Assembly (NCBI GenBank): GCA_020631735.1
Contig: CM036199.1
Span: 23,725,553-23,789,552, forward strand
Length of the DNA stretch: 64,000 nt
Source: Saccharum officinarum
Lineage: Eukaryota > Streptophyta > Magnoliopsida > Poales > Poaceae
Reading direction: 5' to 3'
Below are positions 1-11,066 of this stretch, piece by piece. How positions within the stretch are numbered: the first letter of the stretch is position 1; the number at the start of each line of letters is the position of its first letter. Position numbers and translations under genes: made by a program. The notes under the pieces were generated by a model. The model did not search any database and was not told where the DNA came from. It saw nothing but the letters and a program-made list of their open reading frames with translations.

Positions 1-600
1 GAACATTATCCGACACATGATCTTGAACTAGCAGCTGTGGTTCATGCATTGAAAATTTGGCGTCATTACTTGTTAGGTAATACTTGCCACATGTATACAG
101 ATCACAAGAGCTTAAAGTATATCTTTACTTAGTTAGAGTTGAATATGAGGCAAAGAAGGTGGCTTGAGTTAATAAAGGACTATGATTTAGAAGTGCACTA
201 TCACCCTGGAAAAGCAAATGTTGTTGCTGATGCACTCAGTAGAAAGAATCATTGCAATTGCATTACTATAAAGCCAATGGATTACAGTTTATGTTATGAA
301 TTAGAAAAGCTGAATATTGAAATAGTTCAACAAGGTCAGTTGACTAATGTCACAGTAGAATCAACAATCAAAGATCAGATTGTGTCTGCTCAGAGAAAGA
401 ATTCCGGAGTAGCTCACATCAAAGAAAAAGTTAGAACGGGTCAACAGACAGATTTCAGTATTGATGATGCAGATGTGTTGTGGTTTAAGAACCGGTTAGT
501 GGTTCCAAAGGTTCCAGAGTTACGTCAGCTCATTCTTGATGAAGCACATAGCACAAGGTTTCTATTCATCCAGGAAGTAATAAGATGTATCAAGATTTGA
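1..600 (+). pseudogene. Ty3/gypsy RNase H and start of integrase (broken)
   Basis: The translated sequence carries the RNase H signature with [12 protein letters not shown], followed after a stop by a segment typical of Ty3/gypsy RNase H ends ([20 protein letters not shown], then ADALSRK). In a live element this domain removes the RNA strand during reverse transcription. A TAG at 130-132 replaces a residue just before the [10 protein letters not shown] block. The frame is open from 133 to 597 and then shifts relative to the integrase that follows, so there is an indel near 560-600. The 5' part is cut by the window edge. Confidence 0.85.
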
Positions 601-1310
601 AACAGAAATTCTGGTGGACCAAAATGAAAATTGAGATTGCCAAGTATGTGGCCAGATGTGACACTTGTTGTAAGGTGAAGGCAGTACACCTGAAGTCGGC
701 AGGAATGTTACAACCCTTGCCCATTCCATCCTGGAAATGAGAAGATATCAGTATGGATTTCATTACTGGGTTACCCAAGACCTCAAGAGGCTTTGATTCA
801 ATTTGGGTCATTGTGGACCGACTGACAAAGTTATCTCATTTTATTCCAGTTAAGGTGGACTATTCTGCTATAACTTATGCAAGAATTTATATTGCACGAA
901 TCCTGAGTCTTCATGGGGTACCAAAGACCATTGTATCAGATAGAGGTACTCAGTTTGTTAACAAATTTTGGAGACACCTACATGAGTCCCTGGGTACAAA
1001 ACTTTTGCATAGTACCGCTTATCATCCACAAACAAGTGGTCAGACTGAAAGGGTCAATCAAATTCTAGAAGACATGTTAAGGTCATGTGCACTTAATTAT
1101 TCAGACACTTGGGACGAGTGGTTACCTTTAGCAGAATTCTCCTATAATAATAGTTATCAAGAGAGTATCAAAATGGCACCGTTTGAGGCATTGTATGGCC
1201 GTAGGTGCAGAACTCCATTGAATTGGTCAGAACCGGGAGAAAGATGGTTTTTCGGTGTTGATCTTGTGAAACAAACAGAAAAAAAGTTAGGCAGATCCAG
1301 AATAATTTGA
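601..1310 (+). pseudogene. Ty3/gypsy integrase core (broken)
   Basis: This stretch encodes an integrase: a zinc-binding remnant (KYVARCDTC, about 640-670), then the catalytic core with MDFITGLPKT, the second catalytic aspartate in VSDRGTQF and the glutamate in SGQTERVNQ, followed by MAPFEALYGRRCRTPL. In a live element it joins the element DNA to the host chromosome. A TGA at 738-740 interrupts the frame just before the core. The frame ends at 1310, and the C-terminal part continues in another frame from about 1307. It is a dead copy. Confidence 0.88.
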
Positions 1311-1798
1311 AAGTGGCTCAGTCCAGGCAAAAGAGTTATGCTGATGAAAGGCGTAGACCTTTGGTATTTCAAGTAGGGGATTATGTTTATCTAAAAGTAT
1401 CACCCATGAAAGGAGTTAGCAGATTTGGAGTCAAAGGCAAACTCGCACCACGTTATATTGGTCCTTTTCAAATCATTCAACAATGTGGAAAGGTGGCATA
1501 TAAGTTAAAGCTGCCTGAACAACTGTCAGCCGTGCACAATGTATTTCATGTATCACAAATGAAGAAGTGTCTACAAGTACATGATCAAGTGGTTGATGTT
1601 GAGGGAGTTGAACTTGAACCGGATTTGACATATTCTGAACATCCTGTCAGAGTTTTGGATCAAAAAGATCGTGTTACCCGAAGTAGAACAACTAAATGAT
1701 ACAGAATACAGTGGAATCAACATTCAGAAGAGGAAGCCACCTGGGAAATGGAGGATTATCTGTTAGAGAATTTCCCGGAGTTCTTTGCTTCTATCTAG
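1307..1798 (+). pseudogene. Ty3/gypsy integrase C-terminus with chromodomain remnant
   Basis: After a frame change near 1300 the reading continues with the GPF/Y-type module (LAPRYIGPFQIIQQCGKVAY, about 1440-1500) and VHNVFHVSQMKKCL, both typical of chromovirus integrases. The chromodomain follows (HPVRVLDQKDRV) and is interrupted by TGA at 1697-1699. It then continues in frame through EEEATWEMEDYLLENFPEFF to a TAG at 1796-1798. Chromodomains of this class guide integration to heterochromatin. The three substitution stops in this element are compatible with C-to-T or G-to-A decay, but the ancestral codons are inferred. Confidence 0.8.
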
Positions 1799-1956
1799 GT
1801 TGCAATTTCCTCTTTAAACTGTAACCTATCCTTTTAAAATCTTTGTAATGCAGAAAACCCCTACCTATTTTGTAGACAAGTCTTGGACGTGTTTGCTTGA
1901 CACGTTTCCTTTTCTATTACTTAACTCAAGGCTTTAAATCTCGGGACGAGATTTCT

Positions 1957-1970
1957 TTAAGGGGAAGGGC
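1957..1970 (+). other. Polypurine tract before the 3' LTR
   Basis: The purine-rich run AAGGGGAAGGG lies directly before the LTR start (TATAACACCC), where a plus-strand primer site is expected. LTRs of this kind usually begin TGTAACACCC, so the second base looks mutated. Confidence 0.7.
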
Positions 1971-4900
1971 TATAACACCCCGGGTGTTATAGTGCTAATT
2001 AATCTGTCATGTCATCATAATGCATTGCAAAGCATCCCTGTTAGGTTAACTTTGTTATGCATCAACTAAAACAAGTTTACTTATCTAGGTTGAATGTGTT
2101 TCTCAGTGGTGTGCTCCAAACCCGAAAACCCTAATTTTTAATACCACCGCAAATGCTTAGTCCATGCCCTACGTAATTTGAGGTGTGCGACTGTGTTGCA
2201 CACTAGTGTCAAGTGTAGGGTATGAGCTCAAGTACAACCTCTAAAATGAAACTCCAAATTTGAGCTTGAATTGGAGTCCCAAAACTTGTCACGAGTTTTC
2301 CGATTCGAATTCGAATTCAAAATTGAGGAAAAATGTAAAAGAATTTTAAAAGCTAATTGGTCAACCAAGAGTGGCATTTGGTCAACCATGTCATGTTGGT
2401 CCAAATGATGCCCTTGGGTGAGGTTTTGATCACTAAGTAATCACAAATCAAAGTAGCAACAAATTCCAATTTAAAATTCCTCCGAAAACCCTAAATTTCA
2501 AAACCCTGTTTTACCCCTTTTGAAATAATTCAAAATCTAAGCAAAATTTGGGAAAAAGTTCAAAACCAAGTTTGTAGAATTTTTCAAGGGCTACAACTTT
2601 GGTGTTTTGATTTTTCAAAGTTTTAGTGTAAAATGTGGAGCAATTTTGAAAATAAACAAATTTCAGATTTGATTCATTTTTTATCCTCAAACTAAGATTT
2701 CAAAATGGAGGCTGAATTTGAAAAAGTTTTGAACAGCAAAGTTGTAGGTATGGTCGAGATGTACAACTTTGATGTTTGGAGATTTTGAAGTTTCAATATA
2801 AAATCAAAAGTAATTTCTAAATTACCAAATCTAAAAATTTTGTCCCCTTTTGAATTTAAACTCAAATTTCAAAATCCAGTGTGAATTTGAAAAAGTGTTC
2901 AATACAAAACTTGTAGAGCTTGAAATTCTAAAGATTTCATAGATTGGAAGTTTTTTCAAGTTGTTACATGAATTTGAGAGTAATTTAAGAAAACAGTTTA
3001 AAAATTCAAAATTTAGGGGGGTGCTACAGTGTCGCGCCAATCACCGACGGCCACCGGCCGGCATGGGCGCCGGCGAGACGCCGGACGGCTTCGGCCAGCT
3101 TCTAGGCGCGCCCAGGATCGCCAGCGCGACGACGCGAGCAGTGCAGCTCTGTAGCCGCGACCGTCGTCTATAAATACTTCGAGGTCACAGTGACGATTTT
3201 CGTTTTTCCCCGTTTTCGCCACTGCCGTCACCGCAGCTCCGCCGCTCGCCGCAGCCGTCGTCAAGCCATCTTCGGCCACGCCAACCGCACCCTTAGCTCC
3301 GCCTCGGCCTCACGCACCTCGTGGACCACTGGAGTTCACCGTTTTCGCACACAAACCTCCGCACCGCCTGTTCCCGTGCTTGCCTCCGGCGACCGACCGC
3401 CATCGTCGCCCCCACGTTGCTAGGCCACTCCAATCCCTCCCAGCCGCCAGCAAGAGCACCAACGTGATCACTGTGAGCCACCGATCCTTTCTACGCCTTT
3501 AATTTGATCGTTCCGTTCTTGGAGGCGTGTTTTAGCGGCTCACCGTCGGCCACGGTCCGCCACCGTCGTCGGTGAAGGGTCACCGGAGCTCGAGACGCGT
3601 TGTAGACCAGTGCCAGGGACTCAGGAGAAGGTGTGGGGCGTTGTGGTAGGATCAGTTTGTCGACCGAAGCTTCGGTCACCGGCCGGCCACCGCAGGAGAG
3701 CGAGCGAGCACGCGGGAGCGAACGAGAGGGCGGGAGGAGGAAGATGACAAGCGGGGCCGGCTTGTCAGCGAGCGCAGAGGGAGAAAGAGCGCGCGCGGGT
3801 GAGCGAGCGGGCAGGGCCGCTTGCTGGGCCGCGTTGCCGAGCGCGCGAGCGGGCGCGGGAGCGCGCGAGCGGGCCGACCAGCTGGGCCGGACCGCGGGAG
3901 AAAAAGGAGAATCGGCCCGATTTCGTTTTTGTTTTTCTTTTTCAAATAAATGAATAGTTTAGTTATTTATTTATTTCATTAAAAATTGTGTAGAGTTCTA
4001 AAATCCATGAAAATTTTTGTGTAGGCTTCTCAATGTATAAACTATCTAGGAAAAATGTTAAATGATGAAATTGAGTACTTTGTGCAGTAGAATTAATTAG
4101 TTCTAATAAAGATTAAATGCAACTTCCATAAATTTTAATAATTAATTAATTAATCCAAAAATGATAAAATTTATTATGACACTGTTATAAATCATTCTTA
4201 ATCCATAAAAAAGTTTGAGCTTGATTAGGTAAAATTTAATTAACTTCTAATTATGTCATAATTATTTAAATAATAAATAAATGTTAATTTAAGAACTTTA
4301 AGTGTTGTGTGCCTTTTTGATTGAGTGATGTCCTTAGGTCACTACCCTTTTGTGATCTTTGGCACCTTAATTTCATGCTTGAGCTCGTTAGTAACTTGTT
4401 TAGGTTAAAGCTGGTATCGCTGGAATCGTCGCTACTAGTTAGTAGGTGTTCTGTTTGCGACTGTACCGTGAAGGGAAGTTGTACTCCAGTCGTAACTCGT
4501 AGCATGTTATCATCAAGCATCATGTTTATCATCGAGCATCATGTTAAAGCATGTTATGTGTTCGTGTAGTCTCCGCTTTCGAAGAAGTCGAAGCCGTCGA
4601 GCCAGTTTCCGGAGAAGAGCGATCGTCGGTGGGTTTCGGACCTCACGTTGGAGTTCTCGGGTCTGAGTCAGTCGTCGTGTCCGAGCAAGGCAAGCCCCGG
4701 TGCATTTAAACCCTACCTTGAATTTTACAAATGTTTTATTATTTATAATATGGTTTACTGCATTAAGTAATTAGGAGTTGAGTGATAACCCAATTGCTGC
4801 ATTATCATCCTTGATTATTGTGATATCAACCTTGATACCTGTTTTATGGAAAATGCGTAGTATGCTTCGCTATGCTTAGAAGTTAAGCTTTTAAATGCAA

Positions 4901-6079
4901 TGTTTATATAGCCATGACGGCATATTGAATGAATATTGAAATATGAGAATGAACTTGAAAGATCGGACGGGTGGTTTGGCCACTGCTAACATGCATTGGG
5001 AAAGGAGTCTCAATGTAGTGTTTCCGCCTTGTCAGTTAAGGTCCGTTCGTTTTAAGTCTGTTGTGTTCAAGACTTTGCAACTAGCCTCATGCCTTGGGTA
5101 AGCCCAAAATGTTGGTGATTCCATTACGAGAATGTCTAACCTCGCACTGGGAGTGGAGAGATGGCGAGAGTAGCGTGTACCCTCGGGGCTAGAATTTGGT
5201 CGGGTTCGAGGAGTAGTGTACTCTCGGGTGGCGATGGACACGTTCTGGTTTTGGGAGATCTAAATGAGGGTTGATATATGCAAGATTCGGTTCTACATAT
5301 GTCGTGAAGTTAGAGATCCCCAGCTGGGTATAATCGGTTCGAATCGTCGTTGCTCCTCGGTTATGGAGACTTGATCACCTGACTTGCATCGTAGTTAAGA
5401 ACTGGAATAAAAGAAAGAATGAGAAAGGATTTGATGATAATTACTTTGATCTAGATTAGGATCACCTAGATTTGGTTAATAAACCATCAATGGTAAAAGT
5501 AAAATGTTGAAGATAAAGATTTACTTTAGTAAGCTTTTCTGCAAAGGAAAATCTTGATTCTAGAATACCCGTACATTGATTCCCTAAAGCTAGCATGCCC
5601 TTGGAGTCTTTGTCTTAGTCGGGTAAGTCTTGTTGAGTACCCTCAAGTACTCAGGGTTTGTTAACCCCTTGTTGCAGGTGCGGTTCATGAATAAGTCTGC
5701 TTCGAGCCTTGTTGCATGACCGTCGTGGTTGAAGAAAGCGACGACGAGTAGACTGTGTGGCCTTTGGGCAAGGCATCTCGCTTGTGTGTTGTAATAAAGT
5801 TAATACCGATACTTCTCTACTACTGGTTTGTAATAATGTTACATAAGGTTTGAAGTTTGAAAACTGGTTTGTAAACCTATATTATTGTAAGACTTCCGCT
5901 ACGTTACTCTGTTGAATATTTTGATTAAACTGTTGTAATATTGCAATACTCCTGTGATTGGATCCTGTTCGAAGGAAAGCATGCCTTTTAAGTTATGGTG
6001 AACATAAGTACGGCCATCAGAGGTCATTATGGCAATGACGGGTACTTGTGGGCCATCATAATTAGGAGGTTCTGTGACA
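1971..6079 (+). repeat. Ty3/gypsy 3' long terminal repeat (about 4.1 kb)
   Basis: The LTR begins right after the polypurine tract with TATAACACCC and ends TTCTGTGACA at 6079, the point where an inverted-repeat element starts. At 4109 bp it is long but within the range of Tekay-type LTRs. It contains a TATA box at 3169-3176, a GC-rich transcribed part (3010-3950) and an AT-rich part (3950-4300). Many short open frames on both strands within the GC-rich part are composition artefacts. The matching 5' LTR lies outside the window, so the end assignment cannot be checked by alignment here. Confidence 0.75.
3169..3176 (+). promoter_or_regulatory. TATA box of the gypsy LTR
   Basis: TATAAATA lies in the middle of the LTR just after a GC-rich stretch, as expected for the U3 promoter. 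Transcription would start about 30 bp downstream. Confidence 0.55.
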
Positions 6080-6972
6080 TTTTGACTTTTTCCTTTTCTA
6101 TTTATTTCCGCTGAATCTTTGAAAAATCCTAGTAAATCACAGAAAAATCATAAAATAGAAAATCTAATTTTGTTGGACTCCACATGAGTAGATCTACACG
6201 ATGAATATATAATATAATATGCTTTAGTATAATTTTTTTTTTCTTTTAGCTTTAAATTAGTTAGAAAATCAAATTTTGTCTGTAATTAATTGGAATAATT
6301 CATAGCTACAGCTTCTATGGTCCAATTATAGTGAAATTTTTATGATGGGGTTATTATTATATGCTTGAACTATAGTAAAAATTTCATACTCATTGGATCA
6401 TATATAACTTAGTTATAGATTTATTTAGATTTATGTTTAGGTTTATGCTTGTTAAATATAAATAAATCTATAACTAAATTATACATGATCCAATCAGTAT
6501 GAAATTTTTACTACAGTTCAAACATACAATAATTAGTTTACTATAAAAATTTAACCACAATTAGACCATAAAAGTTGTAGTTTTGAATTATTCCAATTAA
6601 TTACAGATAAAATTTGATTTTCTAACTAATTTAAAGCTACAGAAAAAATTATACTAAAGCATACTATATTATATGTTAATTGTATAGATCTACTCATGTG
6701 GAGTCTAACAAAATTAGATTTTCTATTTTATGATTTTTTTATGATTTACTATGATTTTTCTAAGATTCAGCGGAAATAAATAGAAAAAGAAAAGTCAAAA
6801 CGGCGTTACTGTAGCAAACCATGGTTACTGTAGCAAAACCGCCGTCCAAAGACCGCTTCAAGGTGTAATTTGAACGGTTTTGAAAAGTTCAGGATGTAAT
6901 ACAGACAATTTTATAGTTGGGGTGTAAGTTAGACACTGGCTGATAGTTCAGGGGGTTAAGTAGACTTTTTCC
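6080..6972. mobile_element. Long inverted-repeat (fold-back) element, left end displaced
   Basis: Two arms of about 340 bp, 6080-6420 and about 6450-6800, are near-perfect reverse complements around an AT-rich centre near 6440. The right side continues through 6801-6972 and ends TTAAGTAGACTTTTTCC, which resembles the terminus of grass transposons with long inverted repeats. The equivalent outer part of the left arm is missing because the gypsy LTR ends exactly where the left arm starts. The remainder is expected left of the retrotransposon. The superfamily is uncertain; Mutator-like is a guess. No open frame is present. Confidence 0.75.
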
Positions 6973-7083
6973 AGAATATATATTATGATCTACTATATTA
7001 AATAAATCAAAATATATCTTATGGTGTATCTAATGAATATTGTTTGATGTTGTAGATGTTTATGATTTTTTTCTCTACACTAA

Positions 7084-7783
7084 GGTTCTGTTTGGCAGGG
7101 CTCTAGCTCCTCCAAAAATAGCTCTGGCTATGATTTCTCCGAAAAAGTGGCTTATCTGAAGGAGCTGAAGTCGTTTTGAGAAACGTTTGGCAAAACAACT
7201 CTTCCTGTTTTTCTTGAATGCAAGAAAGATGGTAAATGTCTATAATATCTTTACTTATTATTTTACTATGGTACAGATCTAGTTAAACCCAATATAAAAA
7301 AATGGTTTCACTATTTGATATTTTCATGATTTATTACGTATTTTACAAGTACGAGATGATTTGATCCGAAGATGCTAATAGTCGCTTTTGCATTGGGAAC
7401 CTTAGTCTATTTCTAAATTATTGGAGCCACCTTCTATTTCCTTTTTATCTTATACTTTTGCATTGGGAACCTTATCTTTTCTCATATTCTTGCTAGAAGC
7501 TCCTCCTCCTCTCCACGTACAGGCAAAGCACGCGTACACAGGGAAAACCGGCTGGCCTGGCTACGACGACGCACCCGAAGTAGGAGGGCCACCGCGTCCT
7601 TTCACGCCCTGATGAAGGAGGAGCTAGGAGGAGCTTGGCTTCGTGGCTCCGTCTGCGCAATAGAAAAAGGGCTCTGGCTCATTTAGGTTTCGCAGGCGGA
7701 GCCGTTCTTCCGGTCATCCGTTTGGCTGGGCTTCGGTGGGAGCCGGAGCCGGAGCCGCACGTGGAGCCCTGCCAATCAGCCTC
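7084..7783. mobile_element. Non-autonomous PIF/Harbinger-like element, TAA target duplication
   Basis: The ends are imperfect inverted repeats: GGTTCTGTTTGGCAGGGCTC at the left and GAGCCCTGCCAATCAGCCTC at the right. Both are flanked by TAA (7081-7083 and 7784-7786). A 3-bp TAA/TTA duplication is characteristic of the PIF/Harbinger superfamily. There is no transposase; short open frames inside are not convincing. The terminal 9 bases match less well than the inner repeat, so the assignment is moderate. Confidence 0.55.
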
Positions 7784-7786
7784 TAA

Positions 7787-8282
7787 GTTAAAATTAGAAA
7801 AGTTTAACGCCATAAAACGAAAATAACTTATAATTTGAAATAGAGGATATACACGCCAACTAAAATTGTTATGAAGAGATATTTTCATACACGCAGCCTG
7901 TCATACATCTGACCACATAAGTTGTGCAGGAAATATACGAGTAGTCCTCTCCTAGTATCCTTTGTCTAACACCTATAAATTATCAAGAATGCAGTAAATG
8001 AACTAAGGGCATACTTGGTTAGCTTTTAAAATTTTCCAAGTTAAAGATTTGACAACCAAAAGTTGCACAATAATATTTGTGACAAATTTGGCAAGTCAAA
8101 TGTGAGGTATTGAAAAAATTTGGCAGCAAACCAAATAAAACCAAAAAACTTGATTTGCCCAAATTTTGGCAATAAAATTTGGCTATCAACCGATCAGACT
8201 CTGAAACGCAAAAGGAACCGGCGAATTGAGTAAATTGACCTCAACTAGTGACAAGGAGCTTCATGTTTCGTTGAATAGAATA
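7787..8282. other. Gene-free stretch with a possible degenerate MITE
   Basis: There is no gene here. Part of it (about 7990-8205) is rich in AAATTTGGC/GCCAAATT-type words. It begins GGGCATACTTGGTTAGC and looks like a worn MITE, but convincing terminal repeats or a target duplication could not be read. Confidence 0.3.
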
Positions 8283-8400
8283 TACGTACCTTTGGGTATT
8301 TAGTTGAGAGGTATGTCCTCCCCAGGACGATGAGAGCACTGAGAACCTTTGGAGATTGCTTAAGCAATGTTTGTTCTAACAAAATTAAAGCAAGCACTGT
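8283..8400 (-). repeat. Orphan copy of the WAK leader block
   Basis: On the minus strand this matches the block found upstream of each WAK gene: the donor-like ATACCCAAAG|GTACGT and, upstream of it, the conserved word CAATCTCCA. No WAK coding sequence follows at lower coordinates; the sequence there is transposon DNA. It is read as the remains of a WAK unit whose gene has been lost. The high-coordinate part is cut by a MITE fragment. Confidence 0.55.
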
Positions 8401-8433
8401 TTGTGTACGTTGTGTGTATACGAGAGAGCATGC

Positions 8434-8541
8434 CTATATTTTTTTACCTATATTTAATGCTCCATGCATGCGTCTAAAGATTTGATGTGACGAAAAATCT
8501 TGTAAAATTTTTAAAATTTTGGGTAACTAAACACTGCCTTA
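8434..8541. mobile_element. Truncated MITE (same family as at 13732 and 53585)
   Basis: The words TTTAATGCTCCATGCATGCG, AGATTTGATGTGACG and the end AAATTTTGGGTAACTAAACA match, in inverse orientation, the left half of the complete MITE at 53585-53827. Only one end is present, so the copy is truncated. Confidence 0.6.
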
Positions 8542-8769
8542 GTGTAACAAATTCCAGGTCGATGAGCTGTAAGCCTGCAGTAATCACTGACACGTCCAGT
8601 CCTTCATGCGTATTGGCACGCTCCGTAGGCAGCAGCGCGCTGCGCTTCTGGCGCTCGCCCGCGCGTCGCGCGCGGCGATGTCAGCGTCCCAAGGCTTCAT
8701 CACCGTCAAAAGTTTAAAACTGACGTCGATTCGGAAGCAGAAAAAAAGACAGACTCCAAACTATTCGCT

Positions 8770-8828
8770 GATTTGCTGTGAGAGAAAAATATTGTATCAT
8801 GACTGATAAGTATAAGCGAACAGGGCCA
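8770..8828. mobile_element. MITE end fragment
   Basis: The words GCTGTGAGAGAAAAATA, GACTGATAAG and AAGCGAACAGGGCC match one end of a common short grass MITE; a fuller copy lies at 23921-24029. Only the right end is visible. Confidence 0.4.
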
Positions 8829-9932
8829 TTATTATCAGACTCAAAACTATCATTGTTGGTTGGTGTTGAAAAGAGACAATGTTAATACCATTGACTGGTT
8901 TTGACTCGAACCGATAGTAATGTTGCCTCTAGACCTAAAATAAAATGGAATGCAGTTAATTCAGGTCTTAAGTCCGGCCTTCCAAACTGGTTAAGTTCGA
9001 CTGCTCTCAATTTCATTGCTCTCTTTCTCTGCATCTCGATCTCTCCCTTATCGGACTTGCTAGCGCTCAGACGCTGCTGACACAGAGAGCGAATGAGCGC
9101 CTAGCACGTTCGGACGCTGCCGACACAAAGAGCAAATGAGCGCCTAGCGCATCGGGCTCACGAGGGAGCGCACTAGCAGTGGGCCCGCGCCGCACCGGAC
9201 GTCATCTACGCCACTGGCCATTTCCCACGCGCATCCCATGTGCAGCACTCGATCTACTTTTAAAACATCTAGACGTAACATTTTCATCATACAAAAAAAA
9301 CAGATGAAACACTTGAGATAAGTGTCTGAAACACTAGCGAAAACACCTGAAAAACATTTAGAAACCATTGCAAACATATGCAACAAACACCTGAAAACAC
9401 TTGAAACATATGCTTACAACATGCATGTATATGCAACATACAGATCTACTTTTGCAACATCCAAACAAAACACTTTGCAACATTCGTCTGTAACAAAAGA
9501 AACATTTGGAACATATATTTGAAACATATATGTATAGCCATTACTACATGTGCAGCATCCCGATCTAGTAAGAGTCCAGGAGCGAGCTAGTGAGAGCCTC
9601 GTGTGTCGAGCTTGTCGTGCGTGGCGCGGGCGGGGGGCGCTCGCGAGCAGGGGCAGCGCTAGCGAGGACAGGGTCCGTCACGTGAGCAGAGGAAGTGTGC
9701 GACATGGGTAGGGGCACCGTGGGCTAGTGCTGGTCCGTTTGGATGGACGGATGCACTATAAGGAGCATTTCCGCTCCCTTATCACTCTTTACTTCTCTAT
9801 CCTCATCATCCCTCCCGGGACTCTTGAGAAGCGACCGGTGGCAGTGGTGGCTCCTGGTAGCATTGGTGGCTTGAGGCCTGACAATGGCGGTATTTGGCGC
9901 GGGCTCTGCCACGGCAGCCCTATACGCGAGGG
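8829..9932. repeat. Gene-free stretch with tandem and degenerate repeats
   Basis: No gene is supported here. At 9066-9155 a unit of about 46 bp (GACGCTGC-GACACA-AGAG-GAATGAGCGCCTAGC) is present twice in tandem. At 9240-9560 short degenerate units built from GAAACACTTGAAACATA and GCAACATATGCAACA words run one after another. They begin with GATCTACTTTT and are closely similar to the array at 30740-31130. Such arrays occur in the subterminal parts of Mutator-like or CACTA-like elements of grasses; the class cannot be fixed from this copy. Confidence 0.5.
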
Positions 9933-10499
9933 TGAAAGTCCCTAGTTTGGTTTTGGCTAATTGATGAAACCTAAGTACTAATTACATGTGCTTGAGTGTG
10001 GATAGCAAAAGGTGATTGATACACTCCTAAGTGATGGCAAGATGCATGTTGATCATGATGACTTGGTGCCATGCTTGGAGAAGAAGAGGAGAAGAGGCAA
10101 AATCCTATGGAGCTCAAGGCAAAGGTATAGTTAGGATTTGCTTTTGGTGACCAAAACACCATAGAGGGTGTAATCACACTTAGGATCGATAGTCGTACTA
10201 TAAAAAGAGGAATTTTCGGGGCTATTGATCACTTAAGTGCCACTAGATGAAGATTCTTTTGCATATGCATTTAGATCTAGTGGTGAGCTAACTTAACGCC
10301 TCGAAAATGATTGTAAAAATACTAACACACATGCACATGGTGATGTACACTTGGTGATGTTAGCACATTTGCGAAGGCGGTGGAGTTTGAGCGGTAGAGA
10401 TGGGTTCGTTGGGATTCAACATTTTTGTAGAAGTGAAACGCCTATTTTCCACTGTGCCGGACGCGAAGAAACGGAGGTGAAAAGTAGTCACTGGGGTGA

Positions 10500-11010
10500 C
10501 CGGATACGTGACCGGACGCTGGACCGGACGCTGCTAGCGCGTCCGGTCGGTTCTTCCCGCGTGTAGAGGAAGGGCGCACACCGCGTGCGTCCGGTCGGTT
10601 ATGGGATCGGCACGTCCGGTCAAGCCCCAGAGAAGTTGCGAAGGACACGAGATCGATCGGACGCGGTGGCGCGTCCGGTCACGTTCGACTGGACGCGCCA
10701 GGTCGTGAGCGGTAGCTTACTGGAATCGACCGGATGCTGGCACTGTGGCGTCCGGTCAGTTTGAGCGGCACGTCCGGTCATGCCCCTCAACGTGCGAGCC
10801 TCTGGCGACCGGACGCTAGGGTGCGTCTGATCAGTTTTGATCGGCGCGTCCGGTCACTCTAGCGCGTGAACGAGTATTTTTAAGTGACCGTTACGATCGA
10901 ATGAATGAAATTCAAAGTGAGACACGTGACATTCATCAGGGTGGTCACGGTGGAGCGATCGGACGTTGTGGCGCGTTTGGTCAGGCTGGACCAGCGCGTC
11001 CGGTCACCCC
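10500..11010. repeat. Dispersed CGTCCGGTC / GACCGGACG motif cluster in the solo LTR
   Basis: At least eight copies of CGTCCGGTC plus several reverse-complement forms (ACCGGACGC) are spread with irregular spacing in the region upstream of the LTR TATA box. The same cluster recurs at 49130-49460. Their position in U3 suggests regulatory sites, but this is inference. Confidence 0.6.
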
Positions 11011-11058
11011 GAGTTTGGCTGTTTCGTGAGCCAATGGCTCTATTCTTGTGGGGGCTCC

Positions 11059-11066
11059 TATAAATA
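11059..11066 (+). promoter_or_regulatory. TATA box of the solo LTR
   Basis: TATAAATA lies downstream of the motif cluster; the equivalent TATAAATA is found near 49516 in the second solo LTR. Confidence 0.5.

Larger units (their letters stand above)
1..6079 (+). mobile_element. Ty3/gypsy chromovirus (Tekay-like), 3' part with 3' LTR
   Basis: The window opens inside the pol gene of a Ty3/gypsy retrotransposon. RNase H, integrase and a chromodomain-like tail follow in order, then a purine-rich tract at about 1957-1970 and a long LTR at 1971-6079. The integrase-chromodomain order and the very long LTR fit the Tekay lineage of grass chromoviruses; the lineage name is inference. Gag, protease and reverse transcriptase must lie left of the window. 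Several in-frame stops and two frame changes show that it cannot make its proteins. Its right edge abuts one arm of an inverted-repeat element, so it appears to have inserted into that element. Confidence 0.85.

Noticed and set aside
3013..3953. Overlapping open frames on both strands in GC-rich DNA
   Set aside because: They lie inside the gypsy LTR downstream of its TATA box, have low-complexity arginine/alanine/serine-rich translations and no recognisable domain.
9240..9560. Array of short repeats that might suggest CRISPR or a satellite
   Set aside because: Units are degenerate, without a constant repeat or spacer length, and the setting is plant transposon DNA.
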